Positions 1 through 8,321 are shown, counted from the stretch's first letter. The stretch is DNA of 37,990 nt from Tropicibacter sp. Alg240-R139 (GCF_900537075.1 NZ_UNRA01000011.1:1-37990), one strand, 5' to 3'. The notes: generated from the sequence alone by a model not told the origin. Program-made: numbers and translations.

Positions 1-103
1 TCCCTGAGGACCGTGGTAGACCACCACGTCGATAGGCCGGAGATGTAAGCATGGTAACATGCTCAGTTGACCGGTACTAATGGTCCGATAGGCTTGATTT
101 GAT
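1..103 (+). rRNA. 23S rRNA, 3' end (partial)
   Basis: The first ~100 bases match the conserved 3' terminus of bacterial 23S rRNA, including the ACCGGTACTAATGGTCCGA stretch at about 70-88 and the GGCTTGATTTGATCC end. The gene begins left of the window. The exact 3' end is uncertain by a few bases. It is followed by 5S and tRNA-fMet, the usual tail of a Rhodobacterales rRNA operon. Confidence 0.95.
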
Positions 104-291
104 CCAGTAATAGAAAAACTGGAACCAAAACAAAGCATACAACCCCAAACACAAAACATGGACAACCCGAGACGCACAAACTTAGCGGCTCTGTGTTGAT
201 TGATCTCCGAACGCATTTGGCCAATGTCCTCGTGACATAACTCAGGTGCGGCAACGGGCATTTGCTTTGCAAATATCCTGCCTGCCGCGAA

Positions 292-333
292 CCAAGAAAA
301 TCCAAATGCCTTCGGAACTTGGATTTTTCTTGG
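292..333 (+). other. Long stem-loop in the 23S-5S spacer, abutting 5S
   Basis: Bases 292-305 and 319-333 are complementary over about 14 bp with a single bulged T, and enclose a 13-base loop. The stem ends at the predicted 5' end of 5S rRNA, so it is probably a pre-rRNA processing stem or structured spacer. The rest of the 104-291 spacer has no gene. It contains one small ATTTGC/GCAAAT hairpin at 260-274. Confidence 0.6.
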
Positions 334-449
334 TTTGGTGGTCATAGCGCAAGTGAAACACCCGGTCCCATCCCGAACCCGGAAGTTAAGCACTGCTGCG
401 GCAATGGTACTGCGTCTCAAGGCGTGGGAGAGTAGCTCACCGCCAAACC
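333..449 (+). rRNA. rrf: 5S rRNA
   Basis: This is a typical alphaproteobacterial 5S sequence. It has a terminal GGTTTGG/CCAAACC helix, the CCCGAACCCGGAAGTTAAG core around 371-391, and GGCGTGGGAGAGTAG near 421-435. The ends are set by the terminal helix and may be off by one or two bases. Confidence 0.95.
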
Positions 450-497
450 TAGTAAAATCCAAACAAACTCTCATAAACGACAACATTTAGCTTCTGT

Positions 498-574
<77 letters not shown>

Positions 575-648
575 AAGCGAATGAAAAATTCTCCAAAAAT
601 CAACAATCTCTGGTAGTCGACCGCAGGAAACATCGGCTTAATTGTCCC

Positions 649-1398
649 ATGCCGTTTCCAAATCAAACATTCCGATACACCCCCGCCCTGCGCGGACAAA
701 TTACTCCGCCTGATCAATCTCAAATGAGATTCACACTAAATCGTTTCAACGAACTTGATCTTCAGGCTCTTGAAGAAGGATGGCCGCCAGGCTGGCGCAT
801 GGACCACGATGAACGGGAGGCCAATCGTCAGCTCGTTTTGTCTGATCGCTTAAACCAAGAACTTTGGGTCTTTGCCTATGGATCGTTGATCTGGGATCCT
901 GCTGTTCAGGTTGATGAGTACAGGTATGGATCATTGCAGGGATGGCACCGCAGTTTTTGCATGCGGTTGGATGGTGGCCGTGGGACGCATGACCAACCCG
1001 GCCTGATGGCTGCTTTGGATACGGGCGGACATTGTGATGGTGTAGCGTTTCGCATTCCAGCAGATATTGTCGACGAAGAGACCCAATTCATGTGGCGACG
1101 AGAGATGTTTTCAGGCTCATACCTGCCTGTCTTCCTTGACGTTGACACGCCACAAGGTGTGATTGAGGCGTTGGTGTTCGTTATGGATCGGTCGAACAAT
1201 CGTTATATGCCTCAGGTACCCTTGGATGTTGCTGCGCGAATGATCGCATTGGCTGAAGGCGGGTTGGGGACGAATTTCAGCTACCTTGATTCTTTGATAC
1301 ATCATCTGGATGAATTGGGGCTTGAGGACGAGCACATACGGGTATTGCATAAACAGGCCAGGGAAATTCGCGCGTCAGAGGTGACTTTGGAAAACTAG
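649..1398 (+). CDS. ChaC-like gamma-glutamylcyclotransferase
   Basis: A 249-residue protein of the ChaC family. These cytosolic enzymes cleave the gamma-glutamyl group of glutathione to 5-oxoproline and Cys-Gly. The family substrate loop FAYGSLIW is at residues 75-82. E152, in WRREMFSGSY, sits where the catalytic acid is expected. About 70 residues precede the core, longer than the shortest ChaC proteins. No strong ribosome binding site precedes the first ATG at 649, and ATG 724 (MRFTLN) is an alternative start that keeps the whole core. The gene stands alone between the rRNA operon and a membrane protein gene. Family assignment is firm; glutathione as the substrate is inferred. Confidence 0.85.
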   Translation: MPFPNQTFRYTPALRGQITPPDQSQMRFTLNRFNELDLQALEEGWPPGWRMDHDEREANRQLVLSDRLNQELWVFAYGSLIWDPAVQVDEYRYGSLQGWHRSFCMRLDGGRGTHDQPGLMAALDTGGHCDGVAFRIPADIVDEETQFMWRREMFSGSYLPVFLDVDTPQGVIEALVFVMDRSNNRYMPQVPLDVAARMIALAEGGLGTNFSYLDSLIHHLDELGLEDEHIRVLHKQAREIRASEVTLEN

Positions 1399-1563
1399 TT
1401 CCATCGCCATAAATGGTTACTTTCCCTGGATAGGTTTTTGCACTGTTTCAGGCTCTTTAGGCTCTAACAGAAATCCAGATACCCTCCATCAATGGGGCTA
1501 GTGGTTTGAAGTTGATGAAGTGAAGTATAGTTAAAGATAATCCAAAAATGCAAAGGCCCTAAC

Positions 1564-2754
1564 ATGCATGTCGTAGCGGATACAACTGCCCTAGTTGACG
1601 ACAGTGTTCTGTCGCAAGAGCAGGCACGCGTGATTGAAGAACGTTCTCGAGACGTAATGATCAAATTGGCCGTCAATGCCATCCTGTGTTTCGGGATCAT
1701 CGCGGCGACGGCAGGGTTCATTTTTTGGCTGGCCAATGCAATAGCGGTCGCAATCACCGGAATTTTGATGTTGGGCTCTGGTCTCTTGGTTCTGGCCCGG
1801 GGCGGTGAAACCTATCGCATGTTTGGTAACTCGGCGACCTTGATCGGGGCAGGAATGCTGATGGGAGGGGGAGCGATCGAGTTGGTGGACAAGTATGAAG
1901 ACGTCGCAGGCTGGATTATGGCGCCTGCAGGTGCGTTCGTGACTTGTCTCGGTGTCTGGCGTTGGCGCACAGGTTCCTTGTCCGCGGGCTTCGTTCTGGG
2001 TGCAGTGATCCTGATGGGATTGGCGATGCACTTGATTGGGATTGAACTGTTGGTCATGCAGCATCAGGTTGGTTCGCCTCTCAGAAATCTGATCCTGCTG
2101 TATTATGCTGTGGCTGTTGGTCTGATAGGTTGGATGATCGATGTACGTTTGGTGACGGCTTTGGCCATTGTCCCATTCGCTCAGGTTCTTGAAACCGGGA
2201 CCGCCTATTTTCACGCGGCTTATGTTTTCTATTCGCCAGAGCCGACGTTGACGATTCTTCAGATGGTGTTGTTGATTACCGTTTGTCTCTGGGCAGCCAA
2301 GTCACTGTCGGATCGGGATGGGCGTCATTTGCGAACTCTGGTGGTTCTCGGGTTCATTGTGGCTAACCTCTGTGCATTGGTCGCCTCGCTTTGGGGGGAT
2401 GTGGTCGGGGAAACTATTTGGGGTCCGGGACGCTACAGGGATGGCTACGCTGATTGGGAAAGCTACCGCGTGGCGCGCGAAGCGTTTCGCGAGACCGCTC
2501 TTGTCATCCCGGACGGCGCATACGCGATCATCTGGGCCGTTGTTTTGGCTGCTGTCATCATTTGGGCCTCACGTCGCAATCAGCGCGGGCTGTTCAACAC
2601 CGGGCTGACCTTTGCTGCGATCCATGGCTACACTCAGATGTTCGAAAGCTTCCAGGACGAGCCGTTGGCTTATCTTTTGGGTGGTTTGGCCGCGATTCCT
2701 CTGGCGTGGGGCGTGTGGCGGTTGAACCAGCGGATGGAGTCCGATCCGGGCTAG
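1564..2754 (+). CDS. Polytopic inner-membrane protein of unknown function
   Basis: A 396-residue protein that I do not recognise. After a hydrophilic N-terminus of about 35 residues it has roughly 11 hydrophobic segments, for example around residues 37-60, 60-78, 85-105 and on to the C-terminus. Short charged loops separate them, with one larger extracytoplasmic-looking loop that contains GPGRYRDGYADWESYR. The N-terminal layout (a short soluble segment with LSQEQARVIEER and then many helices) loosely recalls DUF2157-type membrane proteins, but I cannot confirm that. The stop overlaps the stop of the convergent regulator gene by 4 nt (CTAG). The 1399-1563 gap upstream shows no clear promoter or RNA. 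Confidence 0.7.
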   Translation: MHVVADTTALVDDSVLSQEQARVIEERSRDVMIKLAVNAILCFGIIAATAGFIFWLANAIAVAITGILMLGSGLLVLARGGETYRMFGNSATLIGAGMLMGGGAIELVDKYEDVAGWIMAPAGAFVTCLGVWRWRTGSLSAGFVLGAVILMGLAMHLIGIELLVMQHQVGSPLRNLILLYYAVAVGLIGWMIDVRLVTALAIVPFAQVLETGTAYFHAAYVFYSPEPTLTILQMVLLITVCLWAAKSLSDRDGRHLRTLVVLGFIVANLCALVASLWGDVVGETIWGPGRYRDGYADWESYRVAREAFRETALVIPDGAYAIIWAVVLAAVIIWASRRNQRGLFNTGLTFAAIHGYTQMFESFQDEPLAYLLGGLAAIPLAWGVWRLNQRMESDPG

Positions 2755-3698
2755 CTGCGTAAGGTTCTTGGTGTCACACCGAACTCACTACGAAAGGCGC
2801 GGGTCATGGCACTTGGGTTATCGTATCCGGATCGCAAGGCAATCTCGGACACAGGAAAGTCAGTTTCCATCACCAATTTGCGGGCCAGGTTCAGGCGCAG
2901 CCGACGATAAATCTGGGCGGGGGTAGCCCCAAGATCGACACGCATCCGCGCCTCTAACACCTTTTGTGTTCGACCCGCTCGCCGGGCCACTTCGGGCACA
3001 GAAAGCGGCTGTTCCAAGTTCTCTTGCATGATTGCCAGGGCCTTGTTGACAAAGGCGCTGGTTGAACCGGCACCACCTGCATGAGAGCGCGCTGAATCAC
3101 GGGTCATGAACAGTTGAGCCACCTCCAGCGCCAACGCCTGCCCTTGATCCTGCCCGATTAGATGCATCACCAGATCAAATGCCGCCATAGCGCCCGAGCA
3201 GGTGATCCGGTTGCGGTCGATGACATAGCGCTCGCGCACCACGTCAATTTCGGGGAAACGCTCGGAAAACCCGGTCAGCTCTTCCCAGTGGATGGTTGCG
3301 CGATGACGGTCCAGCAGCCCGGCCTCCGCCAGCAACCAACTGCCGGTGTCCATCCCGACCATGGTCCCAAAACGGGCCTTAGCAGCACGCAGCGCGGACT
3401 GAGTTTTCCAGCCGCTATGCCCTAGAAATCCGTAGGACGGCATGACAACCAGCATGTTGCCCTGCGCCTGATTGAGCGCTTGATGTGGTGCCACCTGCAA
3501 GCCCGAAGACGAGGTCACCACACCCGAATCCAATGTCAGAAACCGCCAGTCGTACAGCACCCGAGCCGACAGCATATTGGCGGCGCGTAGAGGCTCGATG
3601 GTATTGGCCAAGCAATGGTTCGAAAACCCATCGAACAAAAGCACGCCGACTTGCTGCGTCGCGGCGGAATTTTTTGACCACTCCTGCATGGTCAACAT
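2751..3698 (-). CDS. GlxA/GbdR-like transcriptional regulator (DJ-1/PfpI + AraC HTH)
   Basis: A 315-residue two-domain regulator. Residues ~15-190 form a class I glutamine-amidotransferase-like sensing domain. Residues ~217-313 form an AraC-type double helix-turn-helix with the signature SEIALRSGYDNPSAMTRAF. Where many GlxA proteins carry a nucleophile Cys, this one has DTGS (117-120) followed by WLLAEAGLLD. With ATIHWEE and YVIDRNRITCSGA, this pattern is typical of the subgroup holding GbdR and CdhR, which sense glycine betaine and carnitine derivatives. It is divergent from the acyl-CoA dehydrogenase gene across a 73-bp gap, so it probably controls that operon. ATG 3689 is an alternative start. 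The ligand is inferred, not shown. Confidence 0.88.
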   Translation of the reverse strand: MLTMQEWSKNSAATQQVGVLLFDGFSNHCLANTIEPLRAANMLSARVLYDWRFLTLDSGVVTSSSGLQVAPHQALNQAQGNMLVVMPSYGFLGHSGWKTQSALRAAKARFGTMVGMDTGSWLLAEAGLLDRHRATIHWEELTGFSERFPEIDVVRERYVIDRNRITCSGAMAAFDLVMHLIGQDQGQALALEVAQLFMTRDSARSHAGGAGSTSAFVNKALAIMQENLEQPLSVPEVARRAGRTQKVLEARMRVDLGATPAQIYRRLRLNLARKLVMETDFPVSEIALRSGYDNPSAMTRAFRSEFGVTPRTLRS

Positions 3699-3771
3699 CT
3701 AAATCTGCACAGTAAGCTTCGCAAGCTCGATCAGGATACGCGGGAAATTCCCTCTGTCCGGAGCGCAAAAG

Positions 3772-4935
3772 ATGCAGTTTGGCCTGACCGAAGAACAGTC
3801 GATGATCATCGACACCACCCGCGCCTTTGTCGAAAACGAGCTTTACCCGCATGAGGCCGAGGTCGAACGCACTGGGCACCTGCCGATGGAGATCATCAAG
3901 GACGTGCAGGTCAAGGCGATGGAAGCAGGGCTTTATGCCGCCAACATGCCCGAAGAGGCTGGCGGCGCGGGCCTCGATACGCTCACATGGCTGATGTACG
4001 AAAAAGAGCTAGGGCGCGCAAACTATGCACTGCACTGGACCTGCGTCGCGCGCCCGTCAAACATCTTGATGGCGGGCACGGATGAGCAGAAGGAAAAATA
4101 CCTCTACCCCTGTATGAAGGGTGAAAAATGGGATTGTCTGGCCATGACCGAACCGGGGGCCGGGTCTGACCTGCGGGGCATGATCGCCACGGCCCGTGCG
4201 GATGGGGATGACTTTATCCTGAACGGCACCAAACATTTCATCAGCCACGCGGACATTGCCGATTTTTCGATCGTGTTCATGGCGACCGGAGAAGAGGACA
4301 CCCCGCGCGGGCTCAAAAAGCTGATCACCGCGTTCTTTGTCGACAAGGACACACCTGGTTTCACTGTTCGCGATGGATACCAAAACGTCAGCCACCGTGG
4401 CTATACAAACGCGGTGCTGGAATTCGATGACTGCCGCATCCCGAAATCAGCCATGCTGGGCGAACTGCACAAGGGGTTCGACGTCGCCAACACCTGGCTG
4501 GGTGCCACCCGTTTGCAAGTGGCGGCCACCTGCCTAGGCCGCGCGGAACGTGCGATGCAGCACGCGGTTGAATATTCGGCCGAGCGTAAGCAGTTCGGCC
4601 AGCAGATCGGCAAGTTTCAGGGCATTTCCTTCAAGCTGGCCGATATGGCGACGGAACTGAAAGCGGCCAACCTGCTGACGTGGGAGGCCGGCTGGAAATT
4701 CGACCAGGGCACCGTCACCGAATCCGACATGTCCATGGCCAAGCTCAAGGCGACTGAGATGCTGGCCATGGTCGCGGACGAGGCGATCCAGATTCACGGC
4801 GGCATGGGTTTGATGGACGAACTGCCGTTGGAACGCATCTGGCGCGATGCCCGTGTTGAACGAATCTGGGAGGGGACAAGCGAAATCCAGCGGCATATCA
4901 TCAGCCGAGAACTGCTGAGACCCCTAGGAGGCTGA
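3772..4935 (+). CDS. Acyl-CoA dehydrogenase, CaiA-like role (crotonobetainyl-CoA reductase or gamma-butyrobetainyl-CoA dehydrogenase)
   Basis: A 387-residue FAD-dependent acyl-CoA dehydrogenase of normal length. The flavin/substrate motif AMTEPGAGSDL is at 124-134. The C-terminal domain has RKQFGQQIGKFQ, and the likely catalytic base is E367 in RIWEGTSEIQ. A CGGAG ribosome binding site lies about 10 nt before ATG 3772. It is the first gene of a rightward operon that ends with caiD. In E. coli the acyl-CoA dehydrogenase CaiA and the hydratase CaiD act on the same CoA thioesters, so a trimethylammonium acyl-CoA is the likely substrate. Sequence alone cannot tell reduction from oxidation, and a different C4-C6 acyl-CoA is possible. 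Confidence 0.9.
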   Translation: MQFGLTEEQSMIIDTTRAFVENELYPHEAEVERTGHLPMEIIKDVQVKAMEAGLYAANMPEEAGGAGLDTLTWLMYEKELGRANYALHWTCVARPSNILMAGTDEQKEKYLYPCMKGEKWDCLAMTEPGAGSDLRGMIATARADGDDFILNGTKHFISHADIADFSIVFMATGEEDTPRGLKKLITAFFVDKDTPGFTVRDGYQNVSHRGYTNAVLEFDDCRIPKSAMLGELHKGFDVANTWLGATRLQVAATCLGRAERAMQHAVEYSAERKQFGQQIGKFQGISFKLADMATELKAANLLTWEAGWKFDQGTVTESDMSMAKLKATEMLAMVADEAIQIHGGMGLMDELPLERIWRDARVERIWEGTSEIQRHIISRELLRPLGG

Positions 4936-4939
4936 CCCC

Positions 4940-5239
4940 ATGACAAAACCCGCCATCTCGATCACATATTGCATTGGCTGCAACTGGATGCTCCGCGCCG
5001 CGTGGATGGCGCAAGAGCTGCTCTCGACCTTTCAAGAGGATCTGGGGTCGGTGACGCTGGTGCCGGGTGAGACGGGTGGCGTGTTTGAGATCACTTTGAA
5101 TGGAGAGGTGATCTGGGAACGCAAGCGGGATGGCGGCTTTCCGGATGTGAAAGAGCTGAAATCGCGCGTGCGGGACCGGATCGACCCGGAACGCGACCTG
5201 GGCCATCTGGACCGGGCGGCAGACATTTTACAGGACTAG
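4940..5239 (+). CDS. SelW/SelT/SelH-family (Rdx) thioredoxin-fold protein
   Basis: A 99-residue protein with the family layout: a beta-strand (ISITY), a redox motif CIGC at residues 11-14, a long helix, then TGGVFEITLNGEVIWERK and GGFPDVKELKSRVRDRI. Members have CxxC or CxxU; this one uses two cysteines. The biochemical role of bacterial SelW-like proteins is not established; a thiol-redox role is inferred from the motif. The gene starts 4 nt after the dehydrogenase stop, with an AGGAGG-like site inside the dehydrogenase C-terminus, so the two are translationally linked. Confidence 0.85.
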   Translation: MTKPAISITYCIGCNWMLRAAWMAQELLSTFQEDLGSVTLVPGETGGVFEITLNGEVIWERKRDGGFPDVKELKSRVRDRIDPERDLGHLDRAADILQD

Positions 5240-5304
5240 ATGAACACAAACTGGACTAAGGCGACCGAAGGAAACGGCGCACACGTCGGCGCATGGATTT
5301 TCAT

Positions 5305-5490
5305 GCCTCCGGCGGGGATATTTGGATTAGGAGGAAAAGGGGGGCTCGGCTCAGAGGCTCCCAAGGAAGAGCATAGATCTCTTCCCCCTACACGGTCATC
5401 GGCATCCCTGCCTGTACCGTGCGATCAAGATGAAACAGCAGGGTTAACAAACCCTTGCTTCCTCCTACCAAAAATATCCCCGCCGGAGGC
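5305..5490. repeat. Imperfect inverted repeat of a GC-rich intergenic element
   Basis: Two copies of a ~32-base element face each other at 5305-5336 and 5459-5490. The first 19 bases (GCCTCCGGCGGGGATATTT) match exactly when one copy is reverse-complemented, and both continue into a GG-TAGGAGGAA tail. About 120 bases with no recognisable gene separate the arms. I recall near-identical GCCTCCGGCGGGGATATTT elements as abundant intergenic repeats in Rhodobacteraceae genomes. Here they fill the gap between the SelW-like gene and the ligase gene, and could fold into a long mRNA hairpin. Confidence 0.7.
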
Positions 5491-5523
5491 TCCCGCATTC
5501 TCGGCCAGCGAGGCGGTTTGGTC

Positions 5524-7542
5524 ATGACGCGCGATTTGTCCCGGGTGTTGAACCCTGCTTCTATCGCCGTGATTGGTGGCGGCGCTTGGTGCGCGTCGAT
5601 CATAGAAGCGGCGCAGCGCATCGGATATCAGGGACGAATTTTTCCTGTGCACCCCTCGGGTAAGGAAATCGCGGGTATCAAGGCAATTGAACGACTTGAA
5701 GACTGGGACGGCCCGATTGATGCTGCCTTTATTGGGATAAACCGCTTTGCCACGCTCGAGGTGGTTTCGACCCTGCGTGCGTTGGGTGCGGGCGGCGCGG
5801 TGTGCTTTGCGTCTGGTTTCACCGAGGCCGTGGCCGAGGATGCCAGCGGGGCTGACCTGCAAGCGCAACTGGTAGAGGCCGCCGGCGAGATGCCGATCCT
5901 GGGGCCGAACTGCTATGGGTTCGTCAATGCCCTGGATCGGGCTGCAATCTGGCCGGATCAGCATGGGATGCAGCCGGTTGAGCGGGGTGTTGCCATCCTG
6001 ACCCAAAGCTCGAACATCGCCATCAACCTGACAATGCAGCGACGAGGGCTGCCGATTGCCTACATGGTGGCCTGCGGAAATATGGCGCAGACATCGCAGG
6101 CGGCGATTGCGATGCAGTTGTTGGAAGATGACCGAGTTACCGCGATTGGTCTGCATATCGAAGGCTTCGGAAACCTTCGCGAATGGGAAGCATTGGCTGC
6201 CAAAGCTCATGGCTGCGGTGTGCCTTTGGTAGCGCTCAAGGTGGGGGTGTCCGAACAGGCGCAGGCGGCGGCTGTGTCTCACACCGCGTCGCTTGCCGGA
6301 GGCGATGCTGGGGCGCAGGCTCTGTTGGATCGTTTGGGAATAGCCCGGCTAAACGGATTACCTGCGTTCCTTGAGACGTTGAAGCTCTTGCATGCCAATG
6401 GTTCTCTGACTTCGAATAAGATCGCTTCGATTAGTTGTTCAGGTGGCGAGGCGAGCTTGATTGCCGACCTTTCGACCGAGCGAGAGTTGGTGTTTCCACC
6501 CTTATCAGAGCCGCAAAAGCAAGATCTTAAGGCGGCACTTGGCCCGATGGTCGCACTTGCAAACCCGTTGGACTACCACACCTACATCTGGCGCGACACG
6601 CAGGCGATGACGCGTGCGTGGAAAGGGATGACAGGCGAGGGGATCGGCATGACTTTTTCCATTGTCGACTATCCGCACACTGACCACACCGATTGGACAT
6701 GCGCCACCCAGGCGGCCTTGGCTGTCCGAGTGGAAACAGGCGCTCCTTTTGCTGTCGTGGCGACTCTACCAGAGTTAATGCCCGAACAGGTGGCTGAAGA
6801 ACTTATGGCCGGTGGCGTCGTTCCGATTATGGGGATTGAAGAGGCGCTGGCGGCGGCAGAGGCGGCATGTCGCGTGAAAACGCCTGTATCAGAGCCTGTT
6901 TGTCTACCTGGGACAACTGAAGCAGATACGGTTCTGACCGAGGCTGAGGCGAAGGCAAGCTTAGCCGAACATGGGTTACCGATCCCCCGCAACATTGTGA
7001 CGCCCGCGTCGTGTGCGGCCCAGGCTTGCGTCGGGTTGAAGCCACCCTTTGCGGTCAAGGGCATTGGTCTTGCGCACAAGTCCGAGCATGATGCGGTGCG
7101 CCTGGGTGTGCAGGTCTCGGGCCTGGGTAAAGCAGTACAGGCTGTTGGCACCGGCGAGGTGTTGATCGAAGAAATGGCAGATGGTGCCGTGGCCGAGTTG
7201 CTAATTGGTGTGACACGCGACCCTGCGCATGGCTTTGTTCTGACCATCGGCGCGGGCGGCGTGTTGACCGAAGTGTTGCAGGATACCCAATCACTGTTGG
7301 TTCCGTCCAGTCAAGATCACATAAAACAGGCTCTAAACAGGCTAAAGTGTGCCCCTTTGCTGCACGGGTATCGTGGAAAACTGGCAGCAGATCTGGATGC
7401 TATTGTGATAGCTGTAGATGCGGTGCAGACCTATGTGCTTGCCAATGCTGACACCTTGGCCGAAGTTGAAATTAACCCCTTGATCTGCACCGCAAACGCG
7501 GCGGTCGCAGTCGATGCACTGATCCGAAAGGCAAGCTCATGA
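5524..7542 (+). CDS. NDP-forming acyl-CoA ligase (acetate-CoA ligase family)
   Basis: A 672-residue single-chain ligase. The order is an N-terminal CoA-binding Rossmann domain (NPASIAVIGGG near residues 11-21), succinyl-CoA-ligase-like domains with the phospho-histidine motif SHTASLAGG (H253), and a C-terminal ATP-grasp domain (FAVKGIGLAHKSE, K512). The family makes acyl-CoA through a phosphohistidine intermediate and releases ADP or GDP, not AMP. I chose ATG 5524 because upstream in-frame residues come from the intergenic repeat and the family begins just before the Rossmann strand. The stop overlaps the caiD start by 4 nt. In this operon it probably activates the substrate of the dehydrogenase and CaiD, a step done in E. 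coli by CaiC/CaiB. Confidence 0.88.
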   Translation: MTRDLSRVLNPASIAVIGGGAWCASIIEAAQRIGYQGRIFPVHPSGKEIAGIKAIERLEDWDGPIDAAFIGINRFATLEVVSTLRALGAGGAVCFASGFTEAVAEDASGADLQAQLVEAAGEMPILGPNCYGFVNALDRAAIWPDQHGMQPVERGVAILTQSSNIAINLTMQRRGLPIAYMVACGNMAQTSQAAIAMQLLEDDRVTAIGLHIEGFGNLREWEALAAKAHGCGVPLVALKVGVSEQAQAAAVSHTASLAGGDAGAQALLDRLGIARLNGLPAFLETLKLLHANGSLTSNKIASISCSGGEASLIADLSTERELVFPPLSEPQKQDLKAALGPMVALANPLDYHTYIWRDTQAMTRAWKGMTGEGIGMTFSIVDYPHTDHTDWTCATQAALAVRVETGAPFAVVATLPELMPEQVAEELMAGGVVPIMGIEEALAAAEAACRVKTPVSEPVCLPGTTEADTVLTEAEAKASLAEHGLPIPRNIVTPASCAAQACVGLKPPFAVKGIGLAHKSEHDAVRLGVQVSGLGKAVQAVGTGEVLIEEMADGAVAELLIGVTRDPAHGFVLTIGAGGVLTEVLQDTQSLLVPSSQDHIKQALNRLKCAPLLHGYRGKLAADLDAIVIAVDAVQTYVLANADTLAEVEINPLICTANAAVAVDALIRKASS

Positions 7543-8318
7543 ACCCGATAAAAACAAGACGAGACGGTGCAATCCTTGAGGTGACGCTGGACCGACCCAA
7601 GGCCAACGCTATTGATCTGGCGACCAGCCGTGTGATGGGCGAGATCTTTCGCGACTTTCGCGATGACCCCGAGCTGCGCGTTGCAATCCTGACCGGCGGC
7701 GGCGAGAAGTTCTTTTGTCCCGGTTGGGATCTAAAGGCCGCGGCCGACGGCGATGCAGTGGACGGCGATTATGGCGTTGGCGGATTTGGCGGTCTGCAAG
7801 AGCTGCGGGATATGAACAAGCCGGTGATTGCTGCTGTGAACGGCATTGCCTGTGGCGGCGGTCTGGAGCTGATGATCTCTGCCGACATCATCATCTCTGC
7901 CGATCACGCCAGCTTTGCCTTGCCTGAAATCCGTTCGGGCACCATTGCGGATGCGGCCAGTGTGAAACTGCCTAAGCGCATCCCCTACCACGTCGCGATG
8001 GAACTGTTGCTCACCGGGCGATGGTTCGACGCCGAAGAGGCCAAGCATTGGGGGCTTGTGAATGAAATCGTGCCAGGCGATCAATTATTGGACCGCGCAT
8101 GGGAGGTGGCTCGCCTGCTGGCGAGCGGCCCGCCGCTGGTTTACGCTTCGATCAAAGAGGTCGTGCGCGAGGCCGAAGATGCCAAGTTTCGGGATGTCAT
8201 GAATCGGATTCAGCGGCGGCAATTGGCGACAATCGACACACTTTATGGATCCCAAGACAATCTGGAAGGCGCGCGCGCCTTTGCCGAGAAGCGTGATCCG
8301 GTGTGGAAGGGTAAATAG
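7539..8318 (+). CDS. caiD: Carnitinyl-CoA dehydratase (crotonobetainyl-CoA hydratase)
   Basis: A 259-residue crotonase-fold enzyme that is closely CaiD-like. It has LDRPKANAID (17-26), WDLKAAADG (63-71), an oxyanion-hole glycine cluster at GIACGGGLE (102-110), and the C-terminal AEKRDPVWKGK that E. coli CaiD shares almost exactly. E110 and E130 line up with E. coli CaiD Glu111 and Glu131, the proposed catalytic pair. It interconverts L-carnitinyl-CoA and crotonobetainyl-CoA. It is the last gene of the operon and overlaps the ligase by 4 nt, which implies translational coupling. The CaiD-like assignment is strong; the true substrate could be a related hydroxyacyl-CoA. Confidence 0.88.
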   Translation: MNPIKTRRDGAILEVTLDRPKANAIDLATSRVMGEIFRDFRDDPELRVAILTGGGEKFFCPGWDLKAAADGDAVDGDYGVGGFGGLQELRDMNKPVIAAVNGIACGGGLELMISADIIISADHASFALPEIRSGTIADAASVKLPKRIPYHVAMELLLTGRWFDAEEAKHWGLVNEIVPGDQLLDRAWEVARLLASGPPLVYASIKEVVREAEDAKFRDVMNRIQRRQLATIDTLYGSQDNLEGARAFAEKRDPVWKGK

Positions 8319-8321
8319 GGT

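Noticed and set aside
63-305. Minus-strand open frame of 80 codons across the 23S end and spacer
   Set aside because: It overlaps conserved 23S sequence and the spacer hairpin, and encodes no recognisable protein.
5240-5527. Plus-strand open frame of 95 codons after the SelW-like gene
   Set aside because: Most of it is translation of the two intergenic repeat arms (PPAGIFGLG and its inverse). It has no family features; treated as intergenic.
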